Assembly (NCBI GenBank): GCA_033239125.1
Contig: BSWB01000004.1
Location: 59,705,501-59,769,500, forward strand
Direction: 5' to 3'
Source of the DNA: Fagopyrum homotropicum
Lineage: Eukaryota; Streptophyta; Magnoliopsida; Caryophyllales; Polygonaceae
Length of the DNA stretch: 64,000 nt
Within the stretch, counting starts at the first letter, position 1, and each line of letters starts with the position of its first letter. The notes under the pieces are model-generated. The model did not search any database. It was not told the DNA's origin and saw only the letters and a program-made list of their open reading frames with translations. Made by a program: the position numbers and the translations under genes. This document shows positions 1-10,840 of this stretch, piece after piece.

Positions 1-990
1 GAGACAATCTTCTACAATATGCATGAATATAATGGTATATAATTCATGTCATCAAGTGACATGACGAAAATGATGAAGTAAACTTATGTTTAATGGCCGA
101 TCAAGAAGAGAATTCAAACCTCTATGTTGATGGTGTGGTAAGTACCATTATGTCACAATCCAATCTAGAACTTACACAATTCCTTAAAGATATTATCATA
201 TGTGATAAAAAAAACACATAGCGTAAGGATAAGTGGCTTAAGAGAAAATCTTATCAAACAAGAGAAACGAGTAAGTGAATTGTCTTGGTAGTTGAAAATC
301 TCAACACTAAAGAGTTAGACCTGGATGACAATATCAATGCCTTGGAATCGAATAATGCGATTCTTAAGGACAATCTCTCTTCTCTACATCAAGATTATAT
401 TAATCTAGAGAAAATGAAAAGTTCCTAGATCGACTTCAAGGCCTTAAAATTCACATCAAAGCCTTGAGAAACAGTTTTGTCACTAAGCGCACAAATCGAC
501 TTCAAGGCCTTGAGATTAGTTTCAAAGTCTTGATATATGATTTTGTGAAAAGTTCTCATACTCTATTCAACCCCCTTCTAGAGTATTTATATCTATATTA
601 TTCACCTATTCGGTTCTTCAAATGTGATATGAGAATAGTCTAAGGTAGTGATAGTCTAGCATCTATAATTCTGAATAAATGCAATATTGAATGAATGAAA
701 AGTAGATTTGGATCCTCATATATGATACTAACATGTTTTAGTCTCCCTTTCAAATCATAAACATAACATAAGAACAATAATAGTCCAACATGTTTTAAAA
801 ATTTTCACCCCAAAACCTAGCAAGAGTACTACTCACTCATTATCAAAAAATGTTAATAGTAGAAACAAGTGACTTGGTTGCAAAGTAGACAAAAGATAAG
901 GAATGTCAAAAACGAGTGGACGAATTTACAGTTATCAATCCAAAGTTATGAGCAAAACAAAATAAAACGATAAAGGAAAAGAACGATCAA

Positions 991-1030
991 ACCCAAGGGT
1001 GGCCTCCCATGAAAAGCATGTTTAAGGCCT
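991..1030 (-). other. conserved post-integrase noncoding block, G copy
   Basis: On the minus strand this reads GGCCTTAAACATGC, then ATGGGAGGCCACCC. It matches the segment directly downstream of the integrase frame in A (16621-16660) and D (20419-20458). It marks the 3' end of a pol region that has otherwise been lost here. Confidence 0.6.
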
Positions 1031-1813
1031 ATTGCTTGATCTAATTCCGCTCAATATGGATGTTCTGCAATATGATACTTCCAATGTTGAGGCTTGTACC
1101 ATCGTGTTCTTAGCTATTCACGACATACCCCATACTTATTCATGAAGATCGAGGGGTCTTTAGCTTCATCAAGACGAACTTCTCCTTTGGATACACCTTT
1201 TGGGTAGGAAATACGACTTAAAGCTTAGAGAAATACGGTCTTAGGAAAAAAAATACGGTCTGTAGGGTGTATAATTTTTGTGCTTTAATCATATTTTGTT
1301 GAATGTTGAAGAATATGGCTTAAGTTGTAGAGGAATACGATTTAAGTGTAAATGAAATACAATATGCATGGTGTATAAATTTTGTTCATTAACCGTATAT
1401 TTGTTTTAACACATAGACCGTATTTCTCTCCTAAGGCTCAAAATCTTCGTCTTCTTTAACTTCCTCCAGTTATAGGGTACATTGATCAACCTTATCCCTC
1501 AATGCAACCTTATTCTAGGCAATAACTTCAACCTTTATATTGATGTTGATAAGCTTATCTTCCAACACAACAAGAAATTTTCCAATTTCAGAAATCTCGA
1601 AAATCATTGAGACTTGACAATTAAGAGCTTCCTCAATAATTGATCCATGGGGGATTCGATATGTTCAAGTGTAGCTTGTAGTGATTGTAATAGTAATGCA
1701 TCTCCTTTCTCTTTCAGGATCTCAACTTGCGAGATAAAGACAAACAGAAAAAAGATCAAATGTTACAAGAAACTTAATATAACAACTATCAAACACAACC
1801 AAATTATATGTAG

Positions 1814-1831
1814 TCCCCGACAACGGCGCCA
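1814..1831 (-). other. primer-binding site complementary to tRNA-Asp (element G)
   Basis: The minus strand reads TGGCGCCGTTGTCGGGGA, which matches the reverse complement of the plant tRNA-Asp 3' end with one change (C to T in TTGCC). It is separated from the LTR edge at 1838 by the short run AGTTTT, the same spacing as in A and D. It fixes G as an Athila/Tat-type element reading leftwards. Confidence 0.85.
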
Positions 1832-1837
1832 AAAACT

Positions 1838-3058
1838 TGATCGTGGAAGTTTTAACCAAAACTTTAAAACAACCTCACCCACAAGTATTACGGGATCGAA
1901 TGTAGTATATCGGGTATTGAATCACGGGGACCGCGTCTGTTTGGATGTAGATGATGACAATGCTAAGTAAAAGGGAGAAGTGAAAGAGAAAGGGATAGGA
2001 AAAATATGTCATTGTAAAGGTTTGAGAAAACAAGAAAAGCAATGATTGGTGTTGATAAGAAATAAGGACATAGATGTTCTAAGGAAACACGAGTCTGCAC
2101 TATAATGAATCAAAGTAAGATTACATATATGAAACTCATGAGCATTGATATATGAACATTGCATGTAACCGTATAAAATAACGTTTGACATAGACAAACG
2201 AAGACCGCGCTTTCCAACTCGCATAACTCTCAATCCAGCGGTTCAGCATGTATAGGAAAACACATTAAAAACTTAGAAATCTGGAAAAGACCAACAACAA
2301 TCTTCGCTTTTGGCACTTCAGTTAGAAAAATTTACAATGACCGGAACATTCTACGATATTTAGAAATCCTCGAAGCAATGATACACCGGTACTCTCAAAA
2401 CCATGTTATTTTCAATAAATCCAATAATGCCCTTCGCTTGTGGATCATCGGTTGTTTTATTTAAACTAGTTACAAACACCACTTCTTTTGAATGTAAATA
2501 AAAGGTAGGAATGAAGTACTTTAAAAAGAAGCAACACCGCAATATCAATTTCACAAACATATGCAATAATAATTCAAACAACTATATGGATCATCCAATC
2601 CTTAGATCAAGAAGAATCAGACATACATTATCAAAGAAAAGATTTTCATAAATATCAAAACTAAAAAATACTTAATATACAAAGGAATGTGAAATCTTAC
2701 TCTATTGTGCCGTGGCGCATACTTGGAACTCTAGAAACCCGGATCGACCACTCTATAACGTGATAACTATAATTTAACCTAAGGTATATATATAATGTTT
2801 ACAACAAAACCTATGGAGGACACAAGAAGCCTAGCCCATAAACATAAGAAGAAATAGGAGAAAAATAATTTCGGTCTCTTAGAAGAGAAATACGGTTTTC
2901 ATGGTAGAAATATGGTCTATGTGTAAATAATATACGGCTTTTAGGCCGTAAAATAATAACACATCAACTGTATATGTATTTGTAATAGGTCGTATTTTTC
3001 TTTTGCAGCTTTTCAACAGTTTAGTAAAACTGACTTTCCCGTTGCTCTTGTTGGAACC
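1838..3058 (-). repeat. 5' LTR of element G (minus strand)
   Basis: The left edge, tgatcgtgg, directly abuts the primer-binding site spacer, so this is the 3' edge of a minus-strand 5' LTR. The sequence aligns in inverted orientation with LTR H. For example 1838-1930 matches 55300-55401 and 2090-2235 matches 55000-55140. The segment with agaagcctagcccat (about 2828) matches the H sequence that is split by D. Motifs of the type GAAATACGGT/ACCGTATTTC recur at 2880-3000. The right edge is inferred from where similarity to H stops and the 248-bp repeats begin. Confidence 0.65.
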
Positions 3059-3770
3059 ATAAAAAGTCCAAAACATACATCTTTTTAATCATCATATTCA
3101 TGCATTTCATACATCATTTGGTTTGGATTGTGTTCATATATAGCATAGATATTTCCTATGGAAAATTGTGGTGTCTACTTTGGTTTATTTTGTATTTCAA
3201 GCGTTCAAAGCAATAAATGAGCATAAACAATGAAAGAACGCTTGAGTTTAGATTTCAATTGTCCCTAAGGTCAAAAACATCATGAATACACTTATATTGA
3301 TTGAGGATCAAAGTTCAAAAATATATTTCTTTTAGTCATCATATTCATGCATTTCATACCTCATTTAGTTTGGATTGTGTTCATATATAACATAGATTCT
3401 TCATATTGCATATTGTGGTGTCTACTTTTGTTTATCTTGTATTTTAGGCATTGGAAGCCATCAATGAGTAAAAATGATGAAAGAACGCCTGAGTTCGGAT
3501 TTCAGTCCTCCATGAGGTCAAAGACATCATGCAAGACTCTTATATTGGTTGAGGATCAAAGTTCCAAAACATACGTCTTTTTAGTCATCATATTCATGCA
3601 TTTCATTTCTCAATTCATTTGTATTGTGTTCATATAGAGCATAAATCATTTCGACTGCATATTATGGTGTCTACTTTGGTTTGTTTTGTATTTCAAGCAT
3701 TTGAATCCATAAATGAGTAGAATCAATGAAAGAACGCCTAAGTTCGGATTTTCAAACCTTGTGAAAATCA
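3059..3770 (+). repeat. tandem repeat, ~248-bp unit, about three copies
   Basis: The landmark tcatcatattcatgcattt recurs at 3089, 3336 and 3585, which gives periods of 247 and 249 bp. Each unit then carries similar text: a gtgttcatata segment, tggtgtctac, and gaaagaacgc followed by gagttcgg. Units differ from one another by many substitutions, so the array is old. It lies between the inverted LTRs G and H. A single diverged copy in inverted orientation lies beyond the other end of H (about 55530-55790). Short open frames across it are not conserved between units and are not considered genes. Confidence 0.75.
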
Positions 3771-3955
3771 TTGACGTAGGATAACATTTTATGACAACAC
3801 ATACGGTCTATGTCCAAAACATATAAGGTTTTATGTCTTATTATTATACGGCCTACATGTATATTATTTACACAGACTGTATTTGTCCCTTAAAGACCAT
3901 ATTCCTCTCCTTAAACGCCAAAATCATTATTTCTCCTATTTTATACTATGTGTAT
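3771..3955 (+). repeat. LTR H, left part (split by element D)
   Basis: This segment, including atacggtct, the ATTATTTACAC-like stretch and ttatttctcctatttt, matches in inverted orientation the 2800-2990 part of LTR G. It ends with tgtat, the 5-bp target duplication of D, and continues after D at 54409. The exact left edge is uncertain because the junction with the 248-bp repeats has no clear TG terminus. Confidence 0.6.
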
Positions 3956-5587
3956 TGTTTGCTTTAAAATGTGTGTGCAAAAAGTCCTAAATTTATATCC
4001 TGAAATATAGGCTTGAACGGTTTGCGAATCCATAATGTACGGATCAATCGTAGTAACAGCTAATATTCCGGAGTCGATCACAGGGATTTAGTGAAAGCAA
4101 ATTCAGTAAAGCAATCTAACTTTGAAAGCATGCAAAAGCAATGAACAAAAGCATTGACAAGAATATGTAATTTAATTGGAAAACGCAGATTCTAAAGATC
4201 ATAGTATCTAATTGTGGTTTTCGATTCAAGATGTCTTAAAGATGTATAGGACAAAGTTGTGATTGCAAAGATAAGGTGTTTCAAAGGTAGGATAGATCAC
4301 GGTAGAGGTCTCACTATTTGTTATTCCAAACCAAAAGAAACTTATCACCGCGTAAGTCTCAAAGTTCAAGGGAAAGGAAAGATAGTCTCAAACCAACCAC
4401 TCAACCTAAGCGAATAGAATTAACCATCACCGGGTAAGTCTCAAGTTAACTTACAAAGGCATGAGGAAGGCATACTTAAACCTAATAAAGGATAAACGCT
4501 TATTACCTAGAACTCATCACCATTGGTAACCAAACACGGGAATCACTGAGTAAGTCTCTTCCCAAGCTTGGATATAGGTGAGGAAGGTTCAACAAGGCTA
4601 GGGTTTAGGTAATCTTTAACAAAAGTTCAAAGGTATAACAAAGTATGCACGATTGAAGAAACCACGGGTGAATCTTGGGAAATCTTGGCCGATATTCTCA
4701 AGAACACCCCGAGATCCGTCTCCTGCGACGGTTAAATCTCAACTCTCAGGGTCCAATCTGTTTGTAAGGTCAATGTATCGTCATCTAAACCAGAACCTTC
4801 AACCAATCACCCTATACTCGCTAGAGTTTTAGCCAATAATCATTATATTCATATCAACAATCTTATATGAAATCAAGAATGGAATGAAACCAATACAATC
4901 CAATAAAACACAAGAATTTCTATACAATGAATCCTAAAATATCATAAACTGAATCAATCCAAAAACAATCTCTGTTCTTGTGTTTCAAAGAAAAGAAAAT
5001 CAAAAACTAGAAAATCTCACAAAAATATCTAAATCTCCTATGTAATCCAAGTGCGGGTTGTCAATCTGTTTCCGAGTATGAATCCAATGCTCTTCAATGT
5101 CGTATTCCGGAAGGTGGGATCTTCTCTCTCTAGCCGTATGCATCGTCCTCTAAACCGTGTTGCCGCCCTCTTCTTATAGGATAAAATTAGGGTTAAAATG
5201 ATCTCGTTTTGGGCTGATGACATGGAAACCACGGTCAAACCCAAAGAAAATATCCGCCGTGGAATATTGTCTTTGTCCGAGATTTCTTCTCTGAGGCGTG
5301 TTTTCTCTTTGTTCTCCTTTGTATCTTCTAAAACCTAACTTTATACTTCTTAAGCTCTCCAATGCTTCCATTGAGGTGCACCCTGATCAACATCTCATGA
5401 ATGCTCCGTTTTCACTCCAAATCAGCGGCAATTCACCTACAATCAACATAAAGCTTGTGTAGATCTCGATTCTAACATAATAGGTGAATATGACCATAAA
5501 TGCCACAAATATATGTCTATGTACACAAAAGAAGGGGGAAAACTACCTATATGCACATCTATACAAACGTCATATTTCATCCTATCA
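3956..5587 (-). repeat. 3' LTR of element D
   Basis: It starts (minus strand) TGATAGGATG next to the polypurine tract and ends CAAACA at 3956, directly against the tgtat duplication. It aligns over its whole length with the 5' LTR (41676-42336 plus 53432-54403), with visible divergence of several per cent, so D is clearly older than A. It contains three minus-strand copies of a GAGACTTACCCGGTGA-like motif (4345-4360, 4427-4442, 4543-4558) and two regions of the AAATCTCGG/CCGAGATTT motif (near 4681 and 5220-5286). Confidence 0.9.
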
Positions 5588-5626
5588 AAATACCCCACAC
5601 TTGCCTCTTGCTTGTCCTCGAGCAAG
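5588..5626 (-). other. polypurine tract and upstream hairpin of element D
   Basis: On the minus strand the 3' LTR is preceded by GGCAAGTGTGGGGTATTTT, the probable plus-strand primer. Just before it is the inverted repeat CTTGCTCGAGGACAAGCAAG (5607-5626), able to form a stem with a short purine loop. Element A has the same arrangement (18262-18300), although the two families are otherwise well diverged. Confidence 0.7.
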
Positions 5627-6909
5627 GTTGAAATCTAGAATACTAAGATGTATGAAATATGAATGCAAAGACAAGGAAAACACAATATTTTTGGTTTTGT
5701 ACTTCTATTCAAGGATCACTCTCTAAACTTGTTTCATAGTTTCTGAAAACTATTATGTGAGCAAAAGAAATTGTGTCATGAAAAGAATTATCATACCTTG
5801 CAAAAACTTCAAAACAAGCATCATAACTTGAAGTATATCAAAATAAATTTTGGAAATTTTGATTTAAACCACAAATCCAAACACCATACTCAAAGATCTT
5901 AAGTTCTTTCAAAGAAGGTCAAGAAACGCGTTACAGTAGGATGTGTATAGGATATGTGGTGCAAATCCGGGAAAAGGAAAAAAAACATCACAACTGCAAA
6001 GAAATCTCAACATCCACCAATAGGCTCTTCCTTTTTTCTCAAAATTTTTCTTTTTATACTTTCACTTGAGAACATGGACAGAGGTGCACAATAATAGAAG
6101 CCTAGGAAATCAGCAAACCTCACTTTCTCGAGGTGCTTCAAACTGTAATACACGTACCATGACTCGTTGGGACTATCCCTCAATTTGATTTTGGCAAGAC
6201 AGAAACACCCGGATATGTGAATGGTGCCGAGTTACTCATCATCATGATTGATGTCCCCAAACCTCTTTTCTAACACACTTCATCACTTTCGACTTCAACT
6301 TCACAACTTTCACTAAAGCGCATCCTAATTTCGGGATAGGTAAAAGGAGGCAAAATTTTATATGAGGTGCTAAAAGCGTGATCAAGAAGAAGAAGAAATA
6401 AAATTGAAATGCCTTAATCATATAAATAAGAAGTGCATGAACTTATAAAGAGGTTTCAACCTTTAATTCTCAACATGATTTAGACAAAAATCCAAATTAT
6501 CAAACTTGCAAGAAATTCCAACAAAACATTCAAATCCTTCACATTCCATAATTCAATTTAAACACATAAAAGTAATCAAAAACCATTCCACAAGTAATAT
6601 CATCATCGAGGTCTTTTCCATTCCTAGAAGCACAAAAAAAAAAATTAGATTTTTCAAAATTTTAGGATTTTTCAAAGGCATAAAATGCAAGACAATAAAG
6701 AAACGATTGACAAGAAAATAAAAGTGTAAGGTACGATAGACATACATCGAAGCAAAGTGTGATAGCAGTTTTTACAGATCAAGTTTAATCCACCTCATAC
6801 TTGAATTACACATTGTCCCTAATGTGCAATAAAAGAAAGAAAGAAAGAAAAGAAACTCACAATGTCTTATGAAGAAAATAAAGCCAACGATGCTAGAAGT
6901 GGAACTGCA
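5627..6909 (-). other. 3' noncoding region of element D
   Basis: About 1.3 kb between the ORF-1-like frame and the polypurine tract. I see no supportable coding frame; short open frames here are AT-rich and lack family features. It holds the conserved block at 6151-6239 shared with A and a GAAA-type simple repeat at about 6831-6856. Confidence 0.6.
6151..6239 (-). other. conserved ~90-bp noncoding block, D copy
   Basis: The minus strand matches A 17620-17709 over about 90 bp at roughly 80% identity by eye. The longest shared run is GAGTAACTCGGCACCATTCA. The surrounding 3' regions align poorly, so this block stands out as constrained. Function unknown. Confidence 0.75.
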
Positions 6910-8339
6910 TCACACGGGCGGTGGCGGCGGTGGAAACGGGAAAAAGGATGGATCATAAGCTCTCCCGAACTGCTGTCGGTAGAAATCCTCCATCATTCGG
7001 GCATCCCAGAGGCATGCATGCTCCTGAACGTCAAGGCGTCGATCAATACACTGAATGTCGGTGCGAATGCCCCATCTCTGTCTCAAGTCCTCCAAGCCAA
7101 CTAGGCCGCTCGTAGAGCCAAGTTGGACGCTCGGAAGTGCTAGCTCAGCGTTGGGAGCTACTCTGGGGAGGGTGGGAGCTCGATCTCCTCGGCGGGTTCG
7201 GGAACTATCCCATAGGAGCAAACTAGCAGGTGGATCCGGAAAACTACAAAAAAATCCCCCTCAACATCTACACCGCTAGGACCTACATCTGTCCCGGTGT
7301 CCATGTCCTTCATACCATCATCCGCAGTAGCATCGAGAACCTCATCATAATCCTCTGGACCTACCCTATGAGCATGCATCGGAACAAACGCGAACTTCCA
7401 ATACTAGGGATCCCTAAGAGTATATTCAACACTCCACGGAATCCCTCTAGCACCCTTGTCCTACCAATGCATGGCCACGTAGGGTGGGCCACGACTCTAG
7501 GGAACAAGGATACCCCTACTAATAAAACGCTGCAGTCCCAAGGGTCTAGCCTCAGCTACTAGAGTGCATGTAGAAAAATCAACTCCCACAAACTTGGCAA
7601 TGTGAGTCACAATGCCACCAACACAGATGTCTCCCCTAGACTTGTTCCATATCTTCCTCAAGCAGTCAACAAGCATGGTAGCATACTCCGGAATCGTCCC
7701 AGATACCATGCACCATAAAATATACAGCTCATCCGCCTTCACTTTCTGAGGCATCTTTATCCTAGGAAATAAGGTCTTTGACAAGATCCTATGGGCGATC
7801 TTGAAAGACAAGTTGTAGATCAACTTGTCCTTTGAATCCCCGGGTTACCATCTATCATTCTCACCAACTAGCATAGTTATGCTATCTCAAAAAGCACTAG
7901 GGCGAGTTTTCCTAGGAAAAGTCCCGTTCATAGTCTCTCCAAACAGAAACATCCTCCCAAATTGCACAATCGACATAGAAAAGTTCGGGTTCATCATTCT
8001 AAACTTAACGGTCCTCTCTCTCGCATCATGGTAAAATAAACTCAAGAATTCCATAGTCAATTCCTCATATGCATTCTCACGAATGCCAACAAATCCTACT
8101 AGACTAGCCCTCTCAATCATCCAAGTCAAATCAGTAACCAAATTCATACATTGCAGTTCTTCTAGCACAAGATAGCTAGGAACAACTATATTACGACGTT
8201 GGGTTTGATTGTACCTTTCTTTTTTTCCCTCAAGTATGCGAGGGAGTGTAGGAGTATGGGGAGGTGGTGGGTCTTGTTGTGAGCAGGATAAATTCCCAAT
8301 TGGAACCACTTGTATTCCTGATCTACAACGACCATCCAT
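6910..8339 (-). pseudogene. broken ATHILA ORF-1-like frame of element D
   Basis: This minus-strand frame lies between integrase and the 3' LTR, where Athila elements carry an extra ORF. Recognisable wording includes YEELTMEFLSLFYHDA (in 8339-7887) and ADELYILWCMVSG followed by VGGIVTHIAKFVG (in 7823-7497), which I recognise from the plant ATHILA ORF-1 / 'putative retrotransposon protein' family. The C-terminal part (about 7221-6910) has a Gln/Arg-rich helix and a run of prolines. Damage: a TGA at 7887, a further stop near 7830, stops after 7497, and a frameshift near 7220. No signal peptide or membrane segment is evident in what remains, so an envelope role is not supported. Function of the family is unknown. 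Confidence 0.65.
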
Positions 8340-8859
8340 CTCAGAGCAAAATCTCGGGCTGTTCTTGGAAAATCTTGGCCGAGATTCTTGGGAGAACCCG
8401 AGATTCTTGGGAGAACCTGAGATTTTCAGCGTTTTTGCACAGATTTTTAAATGATTCTGAAAAGTTTCTACTCAAATAACCTTCCTAATATCTCCCTATT
8501 CCTTCAATTCTACAACAATTCCCAAACAAAGCAACACATAACAAGCCAAGATCTAAGGTAGAGAAGAAAACCAAGGTTTTGGATTGAAAAATCCAAATGC
8601 GGTTAGATTTGTTGAATTTATGAAAATTTTGTGTGCTCAGAAACTTCAATGGGACGAAGAATGGTTGAGATTTGGAGGAAGAATCTAGCAAAATGATCGA
8701 GAAACGAGGATTTGAGGGCCGAGGGAAGTCGTTGGTTGTTTCGTCAGGCTAGGACGTGGATTTGAGGATAAAAATGTTCACCAATTGGTGAAGTGTTCAT
8801 TGTATACTCACGCAAAATTTTCAGAAATCTCGGCCGAGATTTTGACTGTGGAAGTGGCC
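8340..8859 (-). other. spacer upstream of the ORF-1-like frame in element D (left part)
   Basis: Noncoding segment of D between integrase and the ORF-1-like frame, continuing at 20148 beyond element A. It contains a perfect 18-bp palindrome, aaatctcggccgagattt, at 8825-8842. Several imperfect copies and half sites lie at 8349-8435. The last five bases, tggcc, are the target duplication of A. Confidence 0.7.
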
Positions 8860-10700
8860 TGATAACACGATTTATGACTTAGTTTAGGCACTCATTTAGA
8901 CAGTTTTTCCGCTCATTCATGCATGGTTTGCACTAGTTCGTGACGATTTGCACTCAATTCATGTATTTTGTCGAGATAGACATCTACACGGACTTTTGCA
9001 TGCTTTGTAGGTATTTTAGGAGTTTTAGGAGCTTAATTGATACATTTGAGGATCGTTCCTCGAGATGACACACCTTCGGACTCATTGGGATGCAAGCTAG
9101 GGGCTAAGGAGGACACATGGGACCTTGTTGGTGCATGTCATGCACCAAATTGAGGTTTGATGATCCAAAACAAGCTGAGGCACCAAAACCACGGCCACTG
9201 GGACTTCCACGGGCGTGGTTTTGGCCGTGGTTTTCCCCAGACAGCTGTGACAGCTGTCCCACGATCTTCATAGCCGACTCTTGCAAATTTGGAGGATAAA
9301 AGGTGGTCCTGCAAGGCTGTTAGGGGCAGACCCTTCACTCCCACTCTCTCTCACACTCTCAACAACAATATTCTCTCATTTGGAAGATTGGATGAGAGCT
9401 ACCATTTGAGAAGAAGAAAGGCTTCCATTGGAGAAGAAGAAGAAGCACACTAGTTCATAGTTCCTTAGTCTTTTTGAGTGATTTTGAGTGAGCTTTGTGA
9501 AACGTTTTGCAAGGGTTTGTAAGAATTTATTCGAACCTTCTCTTGAAGGGTTGTAAGTCCTTCTTGAATCTTGATTTAGCTTGTTTTACATGTTTCATTT
9601 GCTTAATCCATCTTTCATTTCATCTTCTTGCCATGGATTCTATGATTTTATGCTTGTTGAGTTTGATTGTTAAGATGCATGTTGTTGGCTAATTAGATGC
9701 GATTCTAGGGTAAGGAAAAGATTTTTATGGCTTGGACTATGATAGAATAGACTTAAATGAATACTTGGATGACTCGCTTGATTGAACCTAGTCACTGTTT
9801 AAAACCACGGTTGGATCTTGCCCTTCCACGGCCGTGGAAAGGGATGAACAGCCCGTAATTCTGACTAACTCGTTTGATTTGATAAAACTAAGTGCTAGGA
9901 TGTTAGATGGTTCAAATCCTAGTGTTTGTTGAGCTAAATCTATCCTAGGGTGACCTAGTGTTAGCAACTAAGTGTTAGAAGAGACCTACCCGGTGATTCT
10001 TGCTCTTAGATACCAAAGATGACAAACTCTAGGTAGTAGTGAGCCTCACAAGCCGCTATTGGACCGAATGTGCTAGGATAAGTGTTTAGGACTTGCCTTC
10101 CCGAGACTTACCCGGTAAGGAGAGGTTAGATCCCTAGATAACCATCCGGTTTGTGTAGATATCCCTACCTTAGGTTCCTAGAGACTTACCCGGTAATAGG
10201 ATCTTAGGAACGGGACTAGTGGATCATGAGACCTACCCGGTAATTGACCCCACTTGAGAAACATTCACTCCCAACAAACTATAGTTAATCCAAGGAATGA
10301 TTAGATAGCTTGAGTCTTATGCCATAACCGAAATTTCCAACCCCTAGAATCCGCTTTTCTCTCTTGATTATCTATCTCGTGTTTGCTCGTTTATTTGTTT
10401 GCCTTGATAGCTTAGTTATTTGTTAGACTTGCATGATTTGTGATCTTTGATTGATCACCACAAAAACCAATCCAAAAACATTGAGGTTTTCATTTATTTG
10501 TTTCTTTCTCTTTTCTTAACCTAGATCAACACTATCCTTAGTCACTAATCGATTCAATCTCACCTCAGTCTTTGTGTTCGACCTCGGAATACTAACCCTA
10601 CTACGAAACGTCCCGTACACTACGGGTTCGCTAGGAGTTAGGAGAAATATATCGAGTATAAATTTAAGGCTTTTTGTGTGCATACATCCTTAGCGTAACA
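8860..10700 (+). repeat. 5' LTR of element A
   Basis: 1841 bp, TG...CA ends, directly followed by agttt and the primer-binding site. It differs from the 3' LTR at about 35 positions by eye (about 2%), which implies a recent insertion. It carries four copies of a GAGACYTACCCGGTRA motif (9981, 10103, 10181, 10228). It also has a 13-bp perfect inverted repeat, aaaaccacggcca/tggccgtggtttt (9185-9197, 9222-9234), and a 16-bp perfect palindrome, ttccacggccgtggaa (9824-9839). Short open frames on both strands around 9104-9344 recur in both LTRs only because the LTRs are duplicates. Confidence 0.95.
9296..9303 (+). promoter_or_regulatory. candidate TATA box of the A LTR promoter
   Basis: ATAAAAGG lies about 435 bp into the LTR, shortly after the inverted repeats, and is followed from about 9330 by a CT-rich stretch resembling a plant core-promoter Y patch. 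The same arrangement occurs in the 3' LTR (18738-18745). Transcription would start about 30 bp downstream, near 9330. This is inferred from position and composition only. Confidence 0.45.
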
Positions 10701-10706
10701 AGTTTT

Positions 10707-10724
10707 TGGCGCCGTTGCCGGGGA
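10707..10724 (+). other. primer-binding site complementary to tRNA-Asp (element A)
   Basis: TGGCGCCGTTGCCGGGGA is fully complementary to the 3' 18 nt of plant tRNA-Asp including CCA. It starts six bases after the LTR end. This primer is characteristic of Athila/Tat elements. Confidence 0.95.
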
Positions 10725-10840
10725 CTAGGTCTAGATTGAGTCTTTTTGTGATTGTTTATAGTGTAGGTCTTTCTTGTTGCTTTTGATCTTGTTTGGTTTA
10801 TGTCTTTGCATTTTCAGGACATCTCTCACTCTTTGGGTGT

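Larger units (their letters stand above)
1..1837 (-). mobile_element. decayed internal region of an Athila/Tat-like element (element G)
   Basis: This stretch lies downstream, on the minus strand, of the G LTR and its primer-binding site. No long open frame survives. Minus-strand translation of about 1440-1640 gives a charged, coiled-coil-like fragment broken by stops. At 991-1030 lies a noncoding block that in elements A and D sits just after integrase. The primer site and this block are only about 0.8 kb apart, where A has about 5.9 kb between them, so gag-pol is largely gone and G is a deletion derivative. At about 240-560 the plus strand gives another broken, Asn/Asp/Leu-rich coiled-coil-like frame whose source I do not recognise. 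The motif GAAATACGGTCT and its variants recur at about 1220-1440. Confidence 0.45.

Noticed and set aside
9104..9344. Short open frames conserved at 18475-18810
   Set aside because: Conservation is only LTR duplication; both strands are open and the frames lack coding features.
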